64,000 nt of DNA from Chryseobacterium lacus (GCF_003336205.1 NZ_QPIE01000002.1:310001-374000); one strand, 5' to 3'. Counted from the first letter of the stretch, positions 18,994 through 27,602 are shown. Notes: a model not told the origin generated them from the letters alone. Program-made: numbers and translations.

Positions 18994-20108
18994 AAAGCGT
19001 TTTCTATAAACTGAACAAAATTTTTCCTGATAAGATCCCAATTATAATATTTTTCATATTCCAGACGTGCGTTCTGCGCATGTTGGCTGTATAATTCAGG
19101 ATTTTGCAGGTAATTTTCAACGATTTTAGCGATGGATTCAGCATCTTCAGGATTTACGAGATGTCCAAATTTAGATACTTCCACATGTTGTCGTGTTGCT
19201 TTCAAATCGCTATAAATCACTGGTTTTCCTGAGGCTGCATAATAAAAAATCTTGATGGGAAGACAATGATGATTTTCCAAATTCATTTCCCTCAAGTCAA
19301 AACAAATGTCTGCCTCGATATACGTTTCTGTAAACTGCTCGAATGCAACAGGCTTTTTAATGATAATATGTTCCCATGAATATCGGGAAAGCAAATCAGA
19401 AAAGTAAGTTTCGTCGGTTTTGGGCGGAGTTCCTATTAATGAAATTTTAACGGTAAGTTGTGGGTTTCGTTTTCTTAATTTATCCGCAGCATTAAAGAAA
19501 TTCTCAATACCCTTTTCTTTTGAAAAAGATCCTGTATAAGCCAGATGAATCTCATTTGGAGTGAGATTTTTGATGCTTTTTCGGATATAAATTTCGTCAG
19601 GATAATATGGCAGAATGAGCCTTTTTTTAAACGGAAAAACATAAGCCAAAGGAAACTTTTTGGTACCCTCACCAAAAATAAAATGCGTACTCAGAAATCC
19701 GGCGTACAACTGGATAAGAAAAAAACGAATCGCGTGGAAAACATTCAATGGAAATGGGAAACGCTGCACCATTCTTTTGGCAGGATACCATTCGGTAATG
19801 TCATAAATAATGCTGTATCTCTTTCTTTTTTTTTGAGAAGCAACCACTGCCAGCGGTTCTGAACAAAGGATGCAATCCGGTTGAAATTTTTCAATCACTT
19901 TCCTTAAAACCTTGATTTTGGCGTCAGTATCCAGATGCAAAACGGGATAGGATTCTATTTCAATACCATTTAAAATTCCTTTAAAATCAGAAGAAAGGCT
20001 GCAAATCTTTACTTCATGGCCGCTTTTGTGAAGTTCTTTAGCCTGATGATGAAAAATTCGGTCGTCATCATATTGGTGTGCGGTGGTGAGGAAAAGAATT
20101 CTGGCCAT
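18990..20108 (-). CDS. glycosyltransferase family 4-like protein
   Basis: A 372-residue GT-B glycosyltransferase with an N-terminal Rossmann-like half (MARILFLTTAHQYDDDRIF) and a C-terminal donor-binding half containing AYTGSFSKEKGIENFFNAA and, near residue 281, PIKIFYYAASGKPVIYSD. It probably transfers a sugar from a nucleotide donor onto a surface-glycan precursor. The stop overlaps the flippase start by four bases, and it begins 24 bases after the HAD gene. The donor and acceptor cannot be read from sequence. Confidence 0.88.
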   Translation of the reverse strand: MARILFLTTAHQYDDDRIFHHQAKELHKSGHEVKICSLSSDFKGILNGIEIESYPVLHLDTDAKIKVLRKVIEKFQPDCILCSEPLAVVASQKKRKRYSIIYDITEWYPAKRMVQRFPFPLNVFHAIRFFLIQLYAGFLSTHFIFGEGTKKFPLAYVFPFKKRLILPYYPDEIYIRKSIKNLTPNEIHLAYTGSFSKEKGIENFFNAADKLRKRNPQLTVKISLIGTPPKTDETYFSDLLSRYSWEHIIIKKPVAFEQFTETYIEADICFDLREMNLENHHCLPIKIFYYAASGKPVIYSDLKATRQHVEVSKFGHLVNPEDAESIAKIVENYLQNPELYSQHAQNARLEYEKYYNWDLIRKNFVQFIENAL

Positions 20109-20132
20109 AATATTTCCTATAAACTGACGGAT

Positions 20133-20825
20133 TTAAAAAATAGCCTTAACTTCTGAAAGTTTGTGGATGACTGTTAAACCTTCAGCTTTATAATGATCAT
20201 TAAAAACATCAAAAAAAATAGTCTTCATTCCAAAAGCCAAGCCGCCCTCCACATCGGCTACCCAATCGTCGCCGATCATCGCTGAATGCGCAACTTCGGC
20301 ACCTGCTTTTTTCAAAGCGTATTCAAAAATTTCGGGATTGGGTTTTCTAATATCAATTTCGTCAGCACTCGTGATGGTTTGAAAATAGTTTTTAATGCCA
20401 GACAGTTCACATTTCCTTACGGTAACTTCAGAAAAACCGTTAGAAAGAACATGAAGCTTGTATTTCTTTTCGGAAAGATATTCCAGAAGCTCGAAGGCAC
20501 CTTCTACCAATTCATTATAATTCAGTATTTCATCCAGAAAATGATGTTCAAATTTTTGGGAAAGTTCTAAATCATCAATACCAAAAAAAAGAAAACTATC
20601 ATAAAACCGATGCTTCCGAAGATGTTCCTTATCAATTTTTCCATCGCGGATTTGCGCCCACAGGTTTTCATTTATGGTATAATATTCCTTATGAAAATCT
20701 TCGAAATTAATAGAGAATTTATCCGAAATCTGCTCGCGTTGATAAAGATCAAAAAGTGTCAAACGGGCGTTTTTCCTGTGATCCCAAAGGGTATTGTCGA
20801 GGTCAAAAAAAATGTGCTGTATCAT
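20133..20825 (-). CDS. HAD-superfamily hydrolase, YjjG-type nucleotidase or phosphatase
   Basis: The 230-residue protein has the HAD motif I FFDLDNTLWDH near residue 6, a helical cap, motif II LHVLSNGFSE near residue 126, and the motif III/IV region with KPNPEIF and MIGDDWVADVEGG. This pattern resembles the YjjG/YfnB family of pyrimidine nucleotidases. Substrate assignment is uncertain. A TAnnTTTG element lies only eight bases before the ATG, so the transcript is nearly leaderless. It may be the first gene of the glycan group. Confidence 0.88.
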   Translation of the reverse strand: MIQHIFFDLDNTLWDHRKNARLTLFDLYQREQISDKFSINFEDFHKEYYTINENLWAQIRDGKIDKEHLRKHRFYDSFLFFGIDDLELSQKFEHHFLDEILNYNELVEGAFELLEYLSEKKYKLHVLSNGFSEVTVRKCELSGIKNYFQTITSADEIDIRKPNPEIFEYALKKAGAEVAHSAMIGDDWVADVEGGLAFGMKTIFFDVFNDHYKAEGLTVIHKLSEVKAIF

Positions 20826-20832
20826 TACAGCA

Positions 20833-20840
20833 CAAATGTA
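20833..20840 (-). promoter_or_regulatory. candidate -7 element, near-leaderless HAD transcript
   Basis: Reads TACATTTG on the minus strand, an exact TAnnTTTG match. It lies only seven bases before the HAD start codon, so the leader would have almost no length. Confidence 0.5.
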
Positions 20841-20845
20841 AATAA

Positions 20846-20980
20846 TTAATTTTTGGTGATGGGAAAGCTTTTGTTTTTTGTTTTCAAAACTTCCACGCTT
20901 TTGGAAAAACTTAGTAAAAAAGCAATGGTTTCTTTTTTTGGTTTGAGGTTTTCTCTTTTTAAAGTGTCATTTTTTTTCAT
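20846..20980 (-). CDS. 44-residue basic micro-protein with KPKKETI core
   Basis: A short frame from ATG at 20980 to TAA at 20846 translates to 44 residues. It starts MKKNDTLKRENLKPKKETIA, then FLLSFSKSVEVLKTKNK, and ends SFPITKN. I recall small hypothetical proteins with this KPKKETIxFLLxFSKS core in many Flavobacteriia, though I cannot search to confirm it. It is strongly basic with one short hydrophobic stretch and has no signal peptide. It lies 39 bases after the ECF sigma gene stop on the same strand and may share its transcript. Confidence 0.65.
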   Translation of the reverse strand: MKKNDTLKRENLKPKKETIAFLLSFSKSVEVLKTKNKSFPITKN

Positions 20981-21019
20981 AGGCAATTACTTACCTTTTT
21001 AAACGCTGAAAAAAAAATA

Positions 21020-21613
21020 TTATTGTCTTGTGAGTGAAATCTGATGTTCCTCAATCATCTTTCGGAGATTGATGAGCGCATAACGCACTCTGCCCAGTGT
21101 TGTATTAATACTGCTGTCGGTTTGCTCGGCAATTTCTTTGAAACTCAGGCCATCAAAAAACCGGAGCTTGATAACTTCCTGCTGATTTTCCGGCAAATAT
21201 TGAAGAAGATTCATCATATCATGATTAATCTGATGAGTAATCAACTGATCTTCAATATTATCAGAAGGTTCTCTCAGGATATCAAAAATAGAATATTCTT
21301 CGTTTTCGTACGTAGTTTCTGAAACTTTGATATGCTTGGATTTCAGCCGGTAATGGTCAATGATGAGATTATGTGCAATTCTTTTAGCCCAAACGTTGAA
21401 TTTTCCTTCTTCGTTATAGCGTCCTTGTTTTAAGGTGACTATAATCTTCATGAAGGCATCCTGAAACAGGTCATTAGCCAAATCCTGATCCAGAACTTTA
21501 TAAAATATAAAGGAAAATATTTCTTTCTGATGCCGTTCTATAAGAGTTGCCAGCGCAGCTTCATTACCATTTTGATACTGCGTAATAAGAGTGCTGTCTA
21601 ATGTAGTTTTCAT
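21020..21613 (-). CDS. ECF-type RNA polymerase sigma-70 factor
   Basis: A 197-residue alternative sigma factor. Region 2 covers about residues 23-92, with LFQDAFMKIIVTLKQGRY and KRIAHNLIIDHYR. Region 4 is at about residues 135-190, with LRFFDGLSFKEIAEQ and a helix-turn-helix ending RVRYALINLRK. No anti-sigma factor or receptor gene sits beside it, so it is not an obvious iron-starvation or SusCD-type sigma. The 177-base upstream gap shows no gene and no clean TAnnTTTG promoter. Confidence 0.93.
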   Translation of the reverse strand: MKTTLDSTLITQYQNGNEAALATLIERHQKEIFSFIFYKVLDQDLANDLFQDAFMKIIVTLKQGRYNEEGKFNVWAKRIAHNLIIDHYRLKSKHIKVSETTYENEEYSIFDILREPSDNIEDQLITHQINHDMMNLLQYLPENQQEVIKLRFFDGLSFKEIAEQTDSSINTTLGRVRYALINLRKMIEEHQISLTRQ

Positions 21614-21790
21614 AACTTTTTCTTCAATATAGTGTTCTTTATCCTTTTGATAGACAAAGGAGTTGTGTGTGGTACAAAATAAACGAAGTAAAAATTATTC
21701 TATAGGCATTTTTCTTTTATGCAGTAAATATAAATAATATTTTTAATATATCTTAAACAATTCTACATTTGCTGGTATTTCCTAATCAAT

Positions 21791-22279
21791 TTAGTTTAGA
21801 AGGTCACGAATCATCACAATGGGCAGATTAATAGTAAAGTTTAAATTAAATCCTTCCAGTTTTTTTCCGTGCAACCCTTCTGTTCCAAGGGGAAATGCGT
21901 AACCACCAGTTAAATCCACGAGTCCGAAAAGGGTAACCCCAACTTTCGGGGCGATATATTGTGTAGTGATTTCAGCACCGCCTAAGAAATAATAAGCGTG
22001 GTTCAAATCGACATTTTTTTCAAAATTAAACAGCACATCTGCCTGAACTTTCGGCATCGCAGCGAACTTTCCGTTTACACTGCCAAATAAACCGGACGCA
22101 CCTATTCTGAAAATAACATCATCATTGTTAAGCAATAACAGCCGACCTCCAATCTCACCAAAACTCTGATTTTGATACACATATCCGACATGAACCAGCG
22201 TATGCGCCGTGAGCTGAGCTTTGGTTAGGCTACTCATCAAAAAAAGTAAAATAATGACAAAAAACAGTTTAAGTTTCAT
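21791..22279 (-). CDS. secreted or outer-membrane beta-barrel-like protein of unknown function
   Basis: 162 residues with a signal peptide (MKLKLFFVIILLFLMSSLTKAQ, cleavage around residue 22). The mature part is glycine-rich with alternating hydrophobic strands such as GGRLLLLNNDDVIFRIG and QYIAPKVGVTLFGLVDL, suggesting a small beta-barrel. It resembles short outer-membrane proteins of Bacteroidota, but I recognise no named family. It is monocistronic, behind the metK terminator. Confidence 0.75.
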   Translation of the reverse strand: MKLKLFFVIILLFLMSSLTKAQLTAHTLVHVGYVYQNQSFGEIGGRLLLLNNDDVIFRIGASGLFGSVNGKFAAMPKVQADVLFNFEKNVDLNHAYYFLGGAEITTQYIAPKVGVTLFGLVDLTGGYAFPLGTEGLHGKKLEGFNLNFTINLPIVMIRDLLN

Positions 22280-22310
22280 GATATAGGATTCATTTATTTT
22301 GGTAAAGTTA

Positions 22311-22349
22311 AAAAAAACTGCTTCACTTTAACGATGAAGCAGTTTTTTT
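22311..22349. terminator. strong terminator after metK
   Basis: A perfect 15-bp stem (22311-22325 with 22335-22349) including A7/T7 flanks and a nine-base loop sits 20 bases beyond the metK stop on the minus strand. Confidence 0.85.
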
Positions 22350-22369
22350 ACTGATCAGAATTCAAAAAA

Positions 22370-23650
22370 TTAAAGGCTGAATTCTTTTTTAATATCTTCC
22401 ACTCTATCGAGTTTTTCCCAGGTGAAAAATTCAAGATCATTTATCGTTTTTTCATTGCTCTTTCCTTTGTTAAAGGTTTTGTCGGAAGTATAATATTCTC
22501 TTCCCATGTGACCGTAGGATGCTGTTTCCAGATAAATAGGATTTCTGAGTTTCAGATTTTGTTCTATAGCAAAAGGCCTTAGATCGAAAAGCTTATTCAC
22601 TTTATGGGCAATTTCGCTGTCGGAAAAATTTACTTTGGAAGTGCCGTACGTATTAATATACAATCCGCAAGGTTCTGCAACACCGATGGCATAAGAAACC
22701 TGAACCAGAACTTCATCTGCAACACCGGCAGCCACCAGATTTTTCGCAATATGTCTTGTCGCATAGGCAGCACTTCTGTCCACTTTGGAAGGATCTTTCC
22801 CGGAAAATGCACCACCACCGTGAGCTCCTTTTCCGCCATAAGTATCTACAATTATTTTTCTTCCCGTAAGCCCTGTATCTCCGTGAGGACCACCAATGAC
22901 AAACTTTCCGGTAGGATTAATATGATATTTAATCTCGTCATTGAAGAGTGATTGGATTTCTGGTTTTTGACGGGATCTTACTTTCGGAATAAGAATATTA
23001 ATAATATCCTGTCTTATTTTTGCGAGCATCGCTTCATCACTTCCGAATTCATCATGTTGGGTAGAAACCACGATAGAATCTATTCTCACAGGTTTATGAT
23101 TATCAGAATACTCAATGGTAACCTGGGATTTCGCGTCAGGACGCAAATATTGAATTGCTCCGTTCTCCTTTCTGAGTGCGGAAAGCTCTTTTAGAATAGA
23201 GTGAGCTAAATCCAAAGCAAGCGGCATATAATTTTCGGTTTCGTTGGTCGCATAACCGAACATCATTCCCTGATCTCCAGCTCCTTGTGCATTTGCCCGG
23301 GTTTCAAAATCCGCATCTTCGCTTACACGGTCAACTCCCTGATTGATATCCGGAGACTGCTCATGAATTGCAGAAATCACACCACAGGAATCTCCATTGA
23401 ACATGTATTCGCCTTTGGTATAACCAATTCCATTGATTACATCTCTTGCAATACTCTGAACATCAAGATAGGCTTTAGATTTTACTTCTCCAGCCAATAC
23501 CACCTGTCCCGTTGTGACCATAGTTTCACAAGCCACTTTGGAAGTGGGATCGTACGCTAAGAAATGATCGATAAGCGCATCCGATATCTGGTCAGCAATT
23601 TTATCAGGATGTCCTTCTGAAACGGATTCAGATGTAAATAAATACGACAT
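22370..23650 (-). CDS. metK: S-adenosylmethionine synthase
   Basis: Makes S-adenosylmethionine from methionine and ATP in the cytoplasm. The 426 residues contain [15 protein letters not shown] near residue 12, [12 protein letters not shown] near residue 121, and the phosphate-binding [19 protein letters not shown] near residue 277, all diagnostic. The length is slightly longer than the E. coli enzyme, as is common in Bacteroidota. It is monocistronic, with a probable SAM-II riboswitch and a full promoter upstream and a strong terminator downstream, consistent with feedback by its own product. Confidence 0.98.
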   Translation of the reverse strand: MSYLFTSESVSEGHPDKIADQISDALIDHFLAYDPTSKVACETMVTTGQVVLAGEVKSKAYLDVQSIARDVINGIGYTKGEYMFNGDSCGVISAIHEQSPDINQGVDRVSEDADFETRANAQGAGDQGMMFGYATNETENYMPLALDLAHSILKELSALRKENGAIQYLRPDAKSQVTIEYSDNHKPVRIDSIVVSTQHDEFGSDEAMLAKIRQDIINILIPKVRSRQKPEIQSLFNDEIKYHINPTGKFVIGGPHGDTGLTGRKIIVDTYGGKGAHGGGAFSGKDPSKVDRSAAYATRHIAKNLVAAGVADEVLVQVSYAIGVAEPCGLYINTYGTSKVNFSDSEIAHKVNKLFDLRPFAIEQNLKLRNPIYLETASYGHMGREYYTSDKTFNKGKSNEKTINDLEFFTWEKLDRVEDIKKEFSL

Positions 23651-23721
23651 ATTTTTTTATTTTAAATTAAAAATTATGAAGGAAAAAGCTGAAAAAAGAA
23701 ACTGAAGCTAAAATAGAAATT

Positions 23722-23775
23722 GTGTTTTAGCATTTTTTTCCGAGGTTGCAATCAGCTCAAATTTTTCCTCCTTTC
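23722..23775 (-). ncRNA. probable SAM-II (SAM-alpha) riboswitch upstream of metK
   Basis: On the minus strand the segment has the ordered elements expected for SAM-II: GGAGG, an A-rich run with TTTGAGCTGATT, then TTGCAACCTCG, an A-tract, and TGCTAAAA. GAGG (23767-23770) pairs with CCTC (23742-23745) as P1, and AGC in the loop can pair with GCT downstream to make the pseudoknot P2. The SAM-II class binds S-adenosylmethionine and is known from alpha-proteobacteria and Bacteroidota in front of methionine and SAM genes. The 70 bases before the ATG show no terminator, so translational control is more likely. The identification is by eye, and the P1 stem is short. Confidence 0.6.
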
Positions 23776-23781
23776 AAGGGA

Positions 23782-23813
23782 CAAATGTACTGACAATTTT
23801 TTAATTCAGCAAA
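23782..23813 (-). promoter_or_regulatory. metK promoter, TTTG-N20-TAnnTTTG
   Basis: The minus strand has TTTG (23810-23813), 20 bases, then TACATTTG (23782-23789). Both match the Bacteroidota -33 and -7 consensus. The start would lie just before the riboswitch core. Confidence 0.75.
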
Positions 23814-23840
23814 GCAGATCTACGCCACATACTTGTTTTT

Positions 23841-24788
23841 CTACTGCGGTTTTATACTGATATAATCTTCTGGTTTTTCGAAATAATTCAGTTTATTTTC
23901 CACAGATTTCTTTACAAAAGAGGTGAATTCATCAATGATCTTTTGTTTATAAGTGGGTTTATAATAAATAATGCTGATTTCCCGGAAAGGAAAAGGCTTT
24001 CTGAAACGGGAAACTTTTTTGTTCTGCTCTTCGGAAAGCTGATGGGTAGCCATTTCCGGAATAATAGAAATGCCGCCTACTTTATCCACCATTTGTATCA
24101 GCGTATTAATATTAGAAGCCATGAAATCAAGATTTTTTGGCTTCATTGTGTTTTCTTTCAGATGACAAATATTTTCAAACTGCGTTCTCAGACAATTGCC
24201 TTCTTCCAGCAACCAAACTTTATTAACATCAATGGCTTCAGGAACAATATAGCTGTCTTCCTTGGTGATATTTTCTGAAGAATAAATCATCAGTTCTTCA
24301 TTAAAGAGAAAATCCTGATAAAATTCGGAAGCTGCATCGAAAGGCGTAGAAATAATTCCCGCATCCAATTCGCCGGATTTCAAAGACTTAATAATATTTT
24401 CTGTAGTCATTTCTTTTACCTGCATTTCTACTTTTTGATTGATTTGAAGAAAATCAAATATTTCAGTAGGCAAAATGTAAGTGGAAACCGTGGGAATAAT
24501 CCCGAGGTTAATTTTGCCGCCCAATACGTTGTTTAGTAAATCGGCTTTAGTGCGGAGTTCATTTACAGAATCAATGATAGTTTTCGCATGAACGATAATC
24601 TGCGAACCGACATCAGTAGTACGGATAGGATGCGTAGTGCGGTCGAAAATCTTTACATCAAGCTCATCTTCAAGCTTTTGGATCATCGCACTTAAGGTGG
24701 GCTGCGTAATAAAACACGCTTGTGCCGCTTTGCCAAAGTGCTTATATTTATCTACTGCTATTAGGTATTCTAACTGTTGAATGTTCAT
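23841..24788 (-). CDS. LysR-family regulator, OxyR-like
   Basis: The 315-residue regulator starts at the ATG at 24788 (MNIQQLEYLIAVDKYKHFG). An N-terminal winged helix-turn-helix (about residues 1-60) contains ACFITQPTLSAMIQKLEDEL. The effector domain has GIIPTVSTYILPTEIF and DAGIISTPFD. It resembles the hydrogen-peroxide-sensing OxyR group of Bacteroidota. A cysteine in EGNCLRTQFENICHLKE (two Cys spaced by nine) fits the OxyR redox pair. It is divergent from the catalase-family gene with a 112-base shared region, so control of that gene is the simplest inference. Confidence 0.85.
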   Translation of the reverse strand: MNIQQLEYLIAVDKYKHFGKAAQACFITQPTLSAMIQKLEDELDVKIFDRTTHPIRTTDVGSQIIVHAKTIIDSVNELRTKADLLNNVLGGKINLGIIPTVSTYILPTEIFDFLQINQKVEMQVKEMTTENIIKSLKSGELDAGIISTPFDAASEFYQDFLFNEELMIYSSENITKEDSYIVPEAIDVNKVWLLEEGNCLRTQFENICHLKENTMKPKNLDFMASNINTLIQMVDKVGGISIIPEMATHQLSEEQNKKVSRFRKPFPFREISIIYYKPTYKQKIIDEFTSFVKKSVENKLNYFEKPEDYISIKPQ

Positions 24789-24808
24789 TTTATTAATAAT
24801 ATCTATCA

Positions 24809-24816
24809 CAAAGATA
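24809..24816 (-). promoter_or_regulatory. candidate -7 element for the OxyR-like gene
   Basis: Reads TATCTTTG on the minus strand (TAnnTTTG). It is embedded in TATC-N9-GATA dyad symmetry at 24800-24816, which could also be a LysR-type binding site. Confidence 0.4.
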
Positions 24817-24869
24817 AGCTGTTTTTGATAATATGTGTTAAATTTCAGGGTATTATTAAAAGCAATCCC

Positions 24870-24877
24870 TAAATTTG
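24870..24877 (+). promoter_or_regulatory. candidate -7 element for the catalase-family gene
   Basis: TAAATTTG matches TAnnTTTG and lies 23 bases before the ATG at 24901, which supports that start over the ORF start at 24835. The missing -33 box fits an activator-dependent promoter. Confidence 0.5.
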
Positions 24878-24900
24878 TATTTGTTGAAAAAACCGTCGTT

Positions 24901-26265
24901 ATGGACTTTAGAAAAATGACTCCGTCTTCCGATCGTCAGGATGCGTCATCCGATCAAACTACTGTACTTCACGATTTCCTGCTTCGCGAAAATATGGCCC
25001 GCATTGCACGGGAACAAATTCCGGAAAGAGCTGTGTACGCAAAAGGATCCGGAGCTTATGGCACCTTTACTGTTAGCCGCGAACTTTCAGCATACACACA
25101 AGCTAAGCTTTTTTCAAAAGCTGGAAACAGCTGCAAGATATTTACAAGATTTTCAACTCTTGGAAGCGAAAAAGGAAGCCCGGATGCTGCAAGAGACTTG
25201 CGGGGATTTGCTATAAAATTTTATACAGAAGAAGGAAACTGGGATTTGGTGGGCAACAATACGCCGGTTTTCTTTATTAATGACCCAAAAAAGTTTCCGG
25301 ATTTTATTACCAGTCATAAAAAGCTCCCGAAGACTAATCTGAAATGCGCAAATGCAATGTGGGATTTCTACAGTCAGAACCCTGAAAGTCTTCATCAGAT
25401 AATGATGCTAATGTCCGATCGAGGCACTCCGAAAGGTTACAGACATATGAATGGCTACGGATCTCATACTTTTTCAATGATTAATGAAGCGAAGGAAAAA
25501 GTCTGGGTGAAATTTCATCTCAAAACTCAGCAGGGAATTCAGAATTTTTCCCGAGAAGAAGCTATAAGAAATAGCGGAGAACATCCGGATTCAGCACAGG
25601 AAGATCTGTGTGACGCCATCGAACAGGGCATTTTCCCATCATGGATTATGTACATTCAGGTTATGACGGAGGAACAGGCGAAAAATTCTCGCTGGAATCC
25701 CTTCGATGTGACCAAAGTTTGGTTTCAGGACGAATTTCCATTGATAGAAATCGGCAAAATAGAACTTAATGAAATCCCTTCGGATTATTTCAGTCATGTA
25801 GAACAAGCTGCTTTTGCCCCTTCAAACCTTATTCCTGGAATCGGTTTTTCTCCGGACAAAATGTTGCAGGCTAGATTATTCTCTTACCCCGATTCACAAA
25901 GACACAGAATCGGCATCAATGCTGGACAAATTCAAGTTAATCAATCACCTTTTACAGGTAACCAAAATCCCTCTCTTCGTCAAAACGAAATGGATTTTAG
26001 CCAATACATCGCGCTTGAAACCGATGAAGATCATTATACCCAACCCGGACTTCTCTACACTAAAGTAATGAACACTGAGGACCGCAACAGGCTGATTCAT
26101 AACATTATTGAAAGTATGAAAGAAATTAAAGGAAGCCAAAAAGATGAAATCATCAACCGTCAGCTCTGTCATTTTTTCCGCGCGAATATTGAAATGGGAA
26201 TGAAAATCGCAATGGGGCTTCAAATTAATATTGATGCCAACACACTCAGCCATGCCAAAGTTTAA
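24901..26265 (+). CDS. catalase-family heme protein lacking the distal catalytic histidine
   Basis: The 454-residue protein is clearly of the small-subunit catalase fold. It retains RFSTLGSEKGSPDAARD, the distal Asn in GNWDLVGNNTPVFF, and the proximal heme Tyr in RLFSYPDSQRHRIG near residue 326. In place of the catalytic His of the usual PERxxHAKGSGAYG motif it has Tyr at residue 46 (codon TAC at 25036-25038). The alignment across this motif is gap-free. The usual N-terminal GPRGPVLLQD segment is degenerate, and an internal region after QVNQSPF is about 60 residues shorter than in common catalases. The family mechanism needs the distal His, so classical catalase activity is doubtful; a different peroxide or organic substrate, or a heme-binding role, is possible. 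It faces an OxyR-like gene. Confidence 0.9.
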   Translation: MDFRKMTPSSDRQDASSDQTTVLHDFLLRENMARIAREQIPERAVYAKGSGAYGTFTVSRELSAYTQAKLFSKAGNSCKIFTRFSTLGSEKGSPDAARDLRGFAIKFYTEEGNWDLVGNNTPVFFINDPKKFPDFITSHKKLPKTNLKCANAMWDFYSQNPESLHQIMMLMSDRGTPKGYRHMNGYGSHTFSMINEAKEKVWVKFHLKTQQGIQNFSREEAIRNSGEHPDSAQEDLCDAIEQGIFPSWIMYIQVMTEEQAKNSRWNPFDVTKVWFQDEFPLIEIGKIELNEIPSDYFSHVEQAAFAPSNLIPGIGFSPDKMLQARLFSYPDSQRHRIGINAGQIQVNQSPFTGNQNPSLRQNEMDFSQYIALETDEDHYTQPGLLYTKVMNTEDRNRLIHNIIESMKEIKGSQKDEIINRQLCHFFRANIEMGMKIAMGLQINIDANTLSHAKV

Positions 26266-26376
26266 TTGTTATCCATTACATAACTAACAAAGCAGATTCT
26301 CAACTATTTTAATTATCTATTAAATAAAATTTCTTTAATTTGTCAAACAATTGTCAGATTACACTCATAACTTATT

Positions 26377-27144
26377 ATGAATTACGAAAATATAATTATT
26401 GATACCGAACAACACGTGTCGGTGATTACCATCAACAGACCACAATCTCTGAACGCTTTGAACGCAGCCACCATCGCGGAAATCAGCAATGCGCTGGATA
26501 AACTGCAAAGTGAAACTTCCTGTAGGGTTATCATTATTACTGGCGCTGGCGAAAAATCATTTATTGCCGGCGCGGACATTAAAGAATTTGCAGATTTCAA
26601 TGCTGAAAAAGCACAACAACTTGCAAGAAACGGACAGAATTCTTTATTCAATAAAATTGAAAACTTGACAAAACCCGTCATCGCAGCTATCAATGGATTT
26701 GCATTGGGCGGCGGACTAGAACTTGCCATGGCGTGCCACATTCGGTATGCTTCTGAAAATGCAAAACTGGGACTTCCGGAAGTAACATTGGGATTAATTC
26801 CCGGCTATGGAGGCACACAAAGACTGCCGAAACTGGTTGGAAAAGGCTTGGCGAATGAATTAATTTTTTCAGCAAAAATGATCTCTGCAGAAAGAGCTCA
26901 GGAAATAGGACTCGTAAATGAAGTTTTTCCACAGGAGGAATTGCTGGCAAAAACCAAAGCTTTAGCAGAACAAATTTCAAAAAATTCTCCTATGGGAATT
27001 GCAAAAGCAATAGAAAGCGTCAACCTTTCAGATACCGATAAAGGTTTTGAAAAGGAAATCATTTCCTTCGGAGAACTTTTCGAAATGGACGACAAAAAAG
27101 AAGGCGTTGCAGCATTTCTTGAGAAAAGAAAACCTGTGTTTTAA
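26377..27144 (+). CDS. enoyl-CoA hydratase (crotonase family)
   Basis: The 255-residue crotonase has both oxyanion-hole motifs (SFIAGADIKEF and NGFALGGGLELAMACH near residue 107) and the two catalytic glutamates (GGLELA and GLPEVTLGLIPGYGG). It is therefore likely an active short-chain enoyl-CoA hydratase in fatty-acid or amino-acid breakdown. It is not next to the paa cluster and lies 13 bases ahead of the dCMP deaminase gene. The 111 bases before it carry no evident gene. Confidence 0.92.
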   Translation: MNYENIIIDTEQHVSVITINRPQSLNALNAATIAEISNALDKLQSETSCRVIIITGAGEKSFIAGADIKEFADFNAEKAQQLARNGQNSLFNKIENLTKPVIAAINGFALGGGLELAMACHIRYASENAKLGLPEVTLGLIPGYGGTQRLPKLVGKGLANELIFSAKMISAERAQEIGLVNEVFPQEELLAKTKALAEQISKNSPMGIAKAIESVNLSDTDKGFEKEIISFGELFEMDDKKEGVAAFLEKRKPVF

Positions 27145-27157
27145 AATAAATAGTATT

Positions 27158-27580
27158 TTGAAACCAAATAAATTTGATATTGCTTATCTGAAAATGGCTC
27201 GTGAATGGGCGAAACTTTCCTATTGCCACAGAAAACAAGTAGGCGCACTGATCGTAAAAGACCGGATGATCATTTCGGATGGTTATAACGGAACTCCCTC
27301 TGGTTTTGAAAACCAATGTGAGGATGAAAACGGAAAAACGCACTGGTATGTTCTGCATGCAGAAGCCAATGCTATTTTGAAACTCGCAGGATCTACACAA
27401 TCTGCAAAGGATGCTACTTTGTACCTCACCCTTTCGCCGTGTAAAGAATGCAGCAAGCTGGTGCTACAATCCGGCATTTCCAGACTGGTCTATCTTCAGG
27501 AGTATTCTGATGATGACGGTATTTCTTTCCTGAAAAACCATGGAATAGAAATACTAAAAGTTCTGGAAGAAGAACTTTAA
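27158..27580 (+). CDS. deoxycytidylate (dCMP) deaminase
   Basis: 140 residues from the TTG at 27158 (LKPNKFDIAYLKM), chosen because an ATG start would lie in the preceding crotonase gene and family members start near KFDxxYLKMA. The zinc site is complete: HAEANAIL near residue 67 and SPCKECSK near residue 95, with GYNGTPSGF for substrate binding. It converts dCMP to dUMP for thymidylate synthesis. The start codon assignment has moderate certainty. It lies in line with xerD. Confidence 0.88.
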   Translation: MKPNKFDIAYLKMAREWAKLSYCHRKQVGALIVKDRMIISDGYNGTPSGFENQCEDENGKTHWYVLHAEANAILKLAGSTQSAKDATLYLTLSPCKECSKLVLQSGISRLVYLQEYSDDDGISFLKNHGIEILKVLEEEL

Positions 27581-27602
27581 AAAACACAAAGAAAACACAA
27601 CT

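Noticed and set aside
24835-24900. Upstream extension of the catalase-family gene from the ATG at 24835
   Set aside because: The added residues are unlike catalase and a TAnnTTTG element lies within this stretch, 23 bases before the ATG at 24901.
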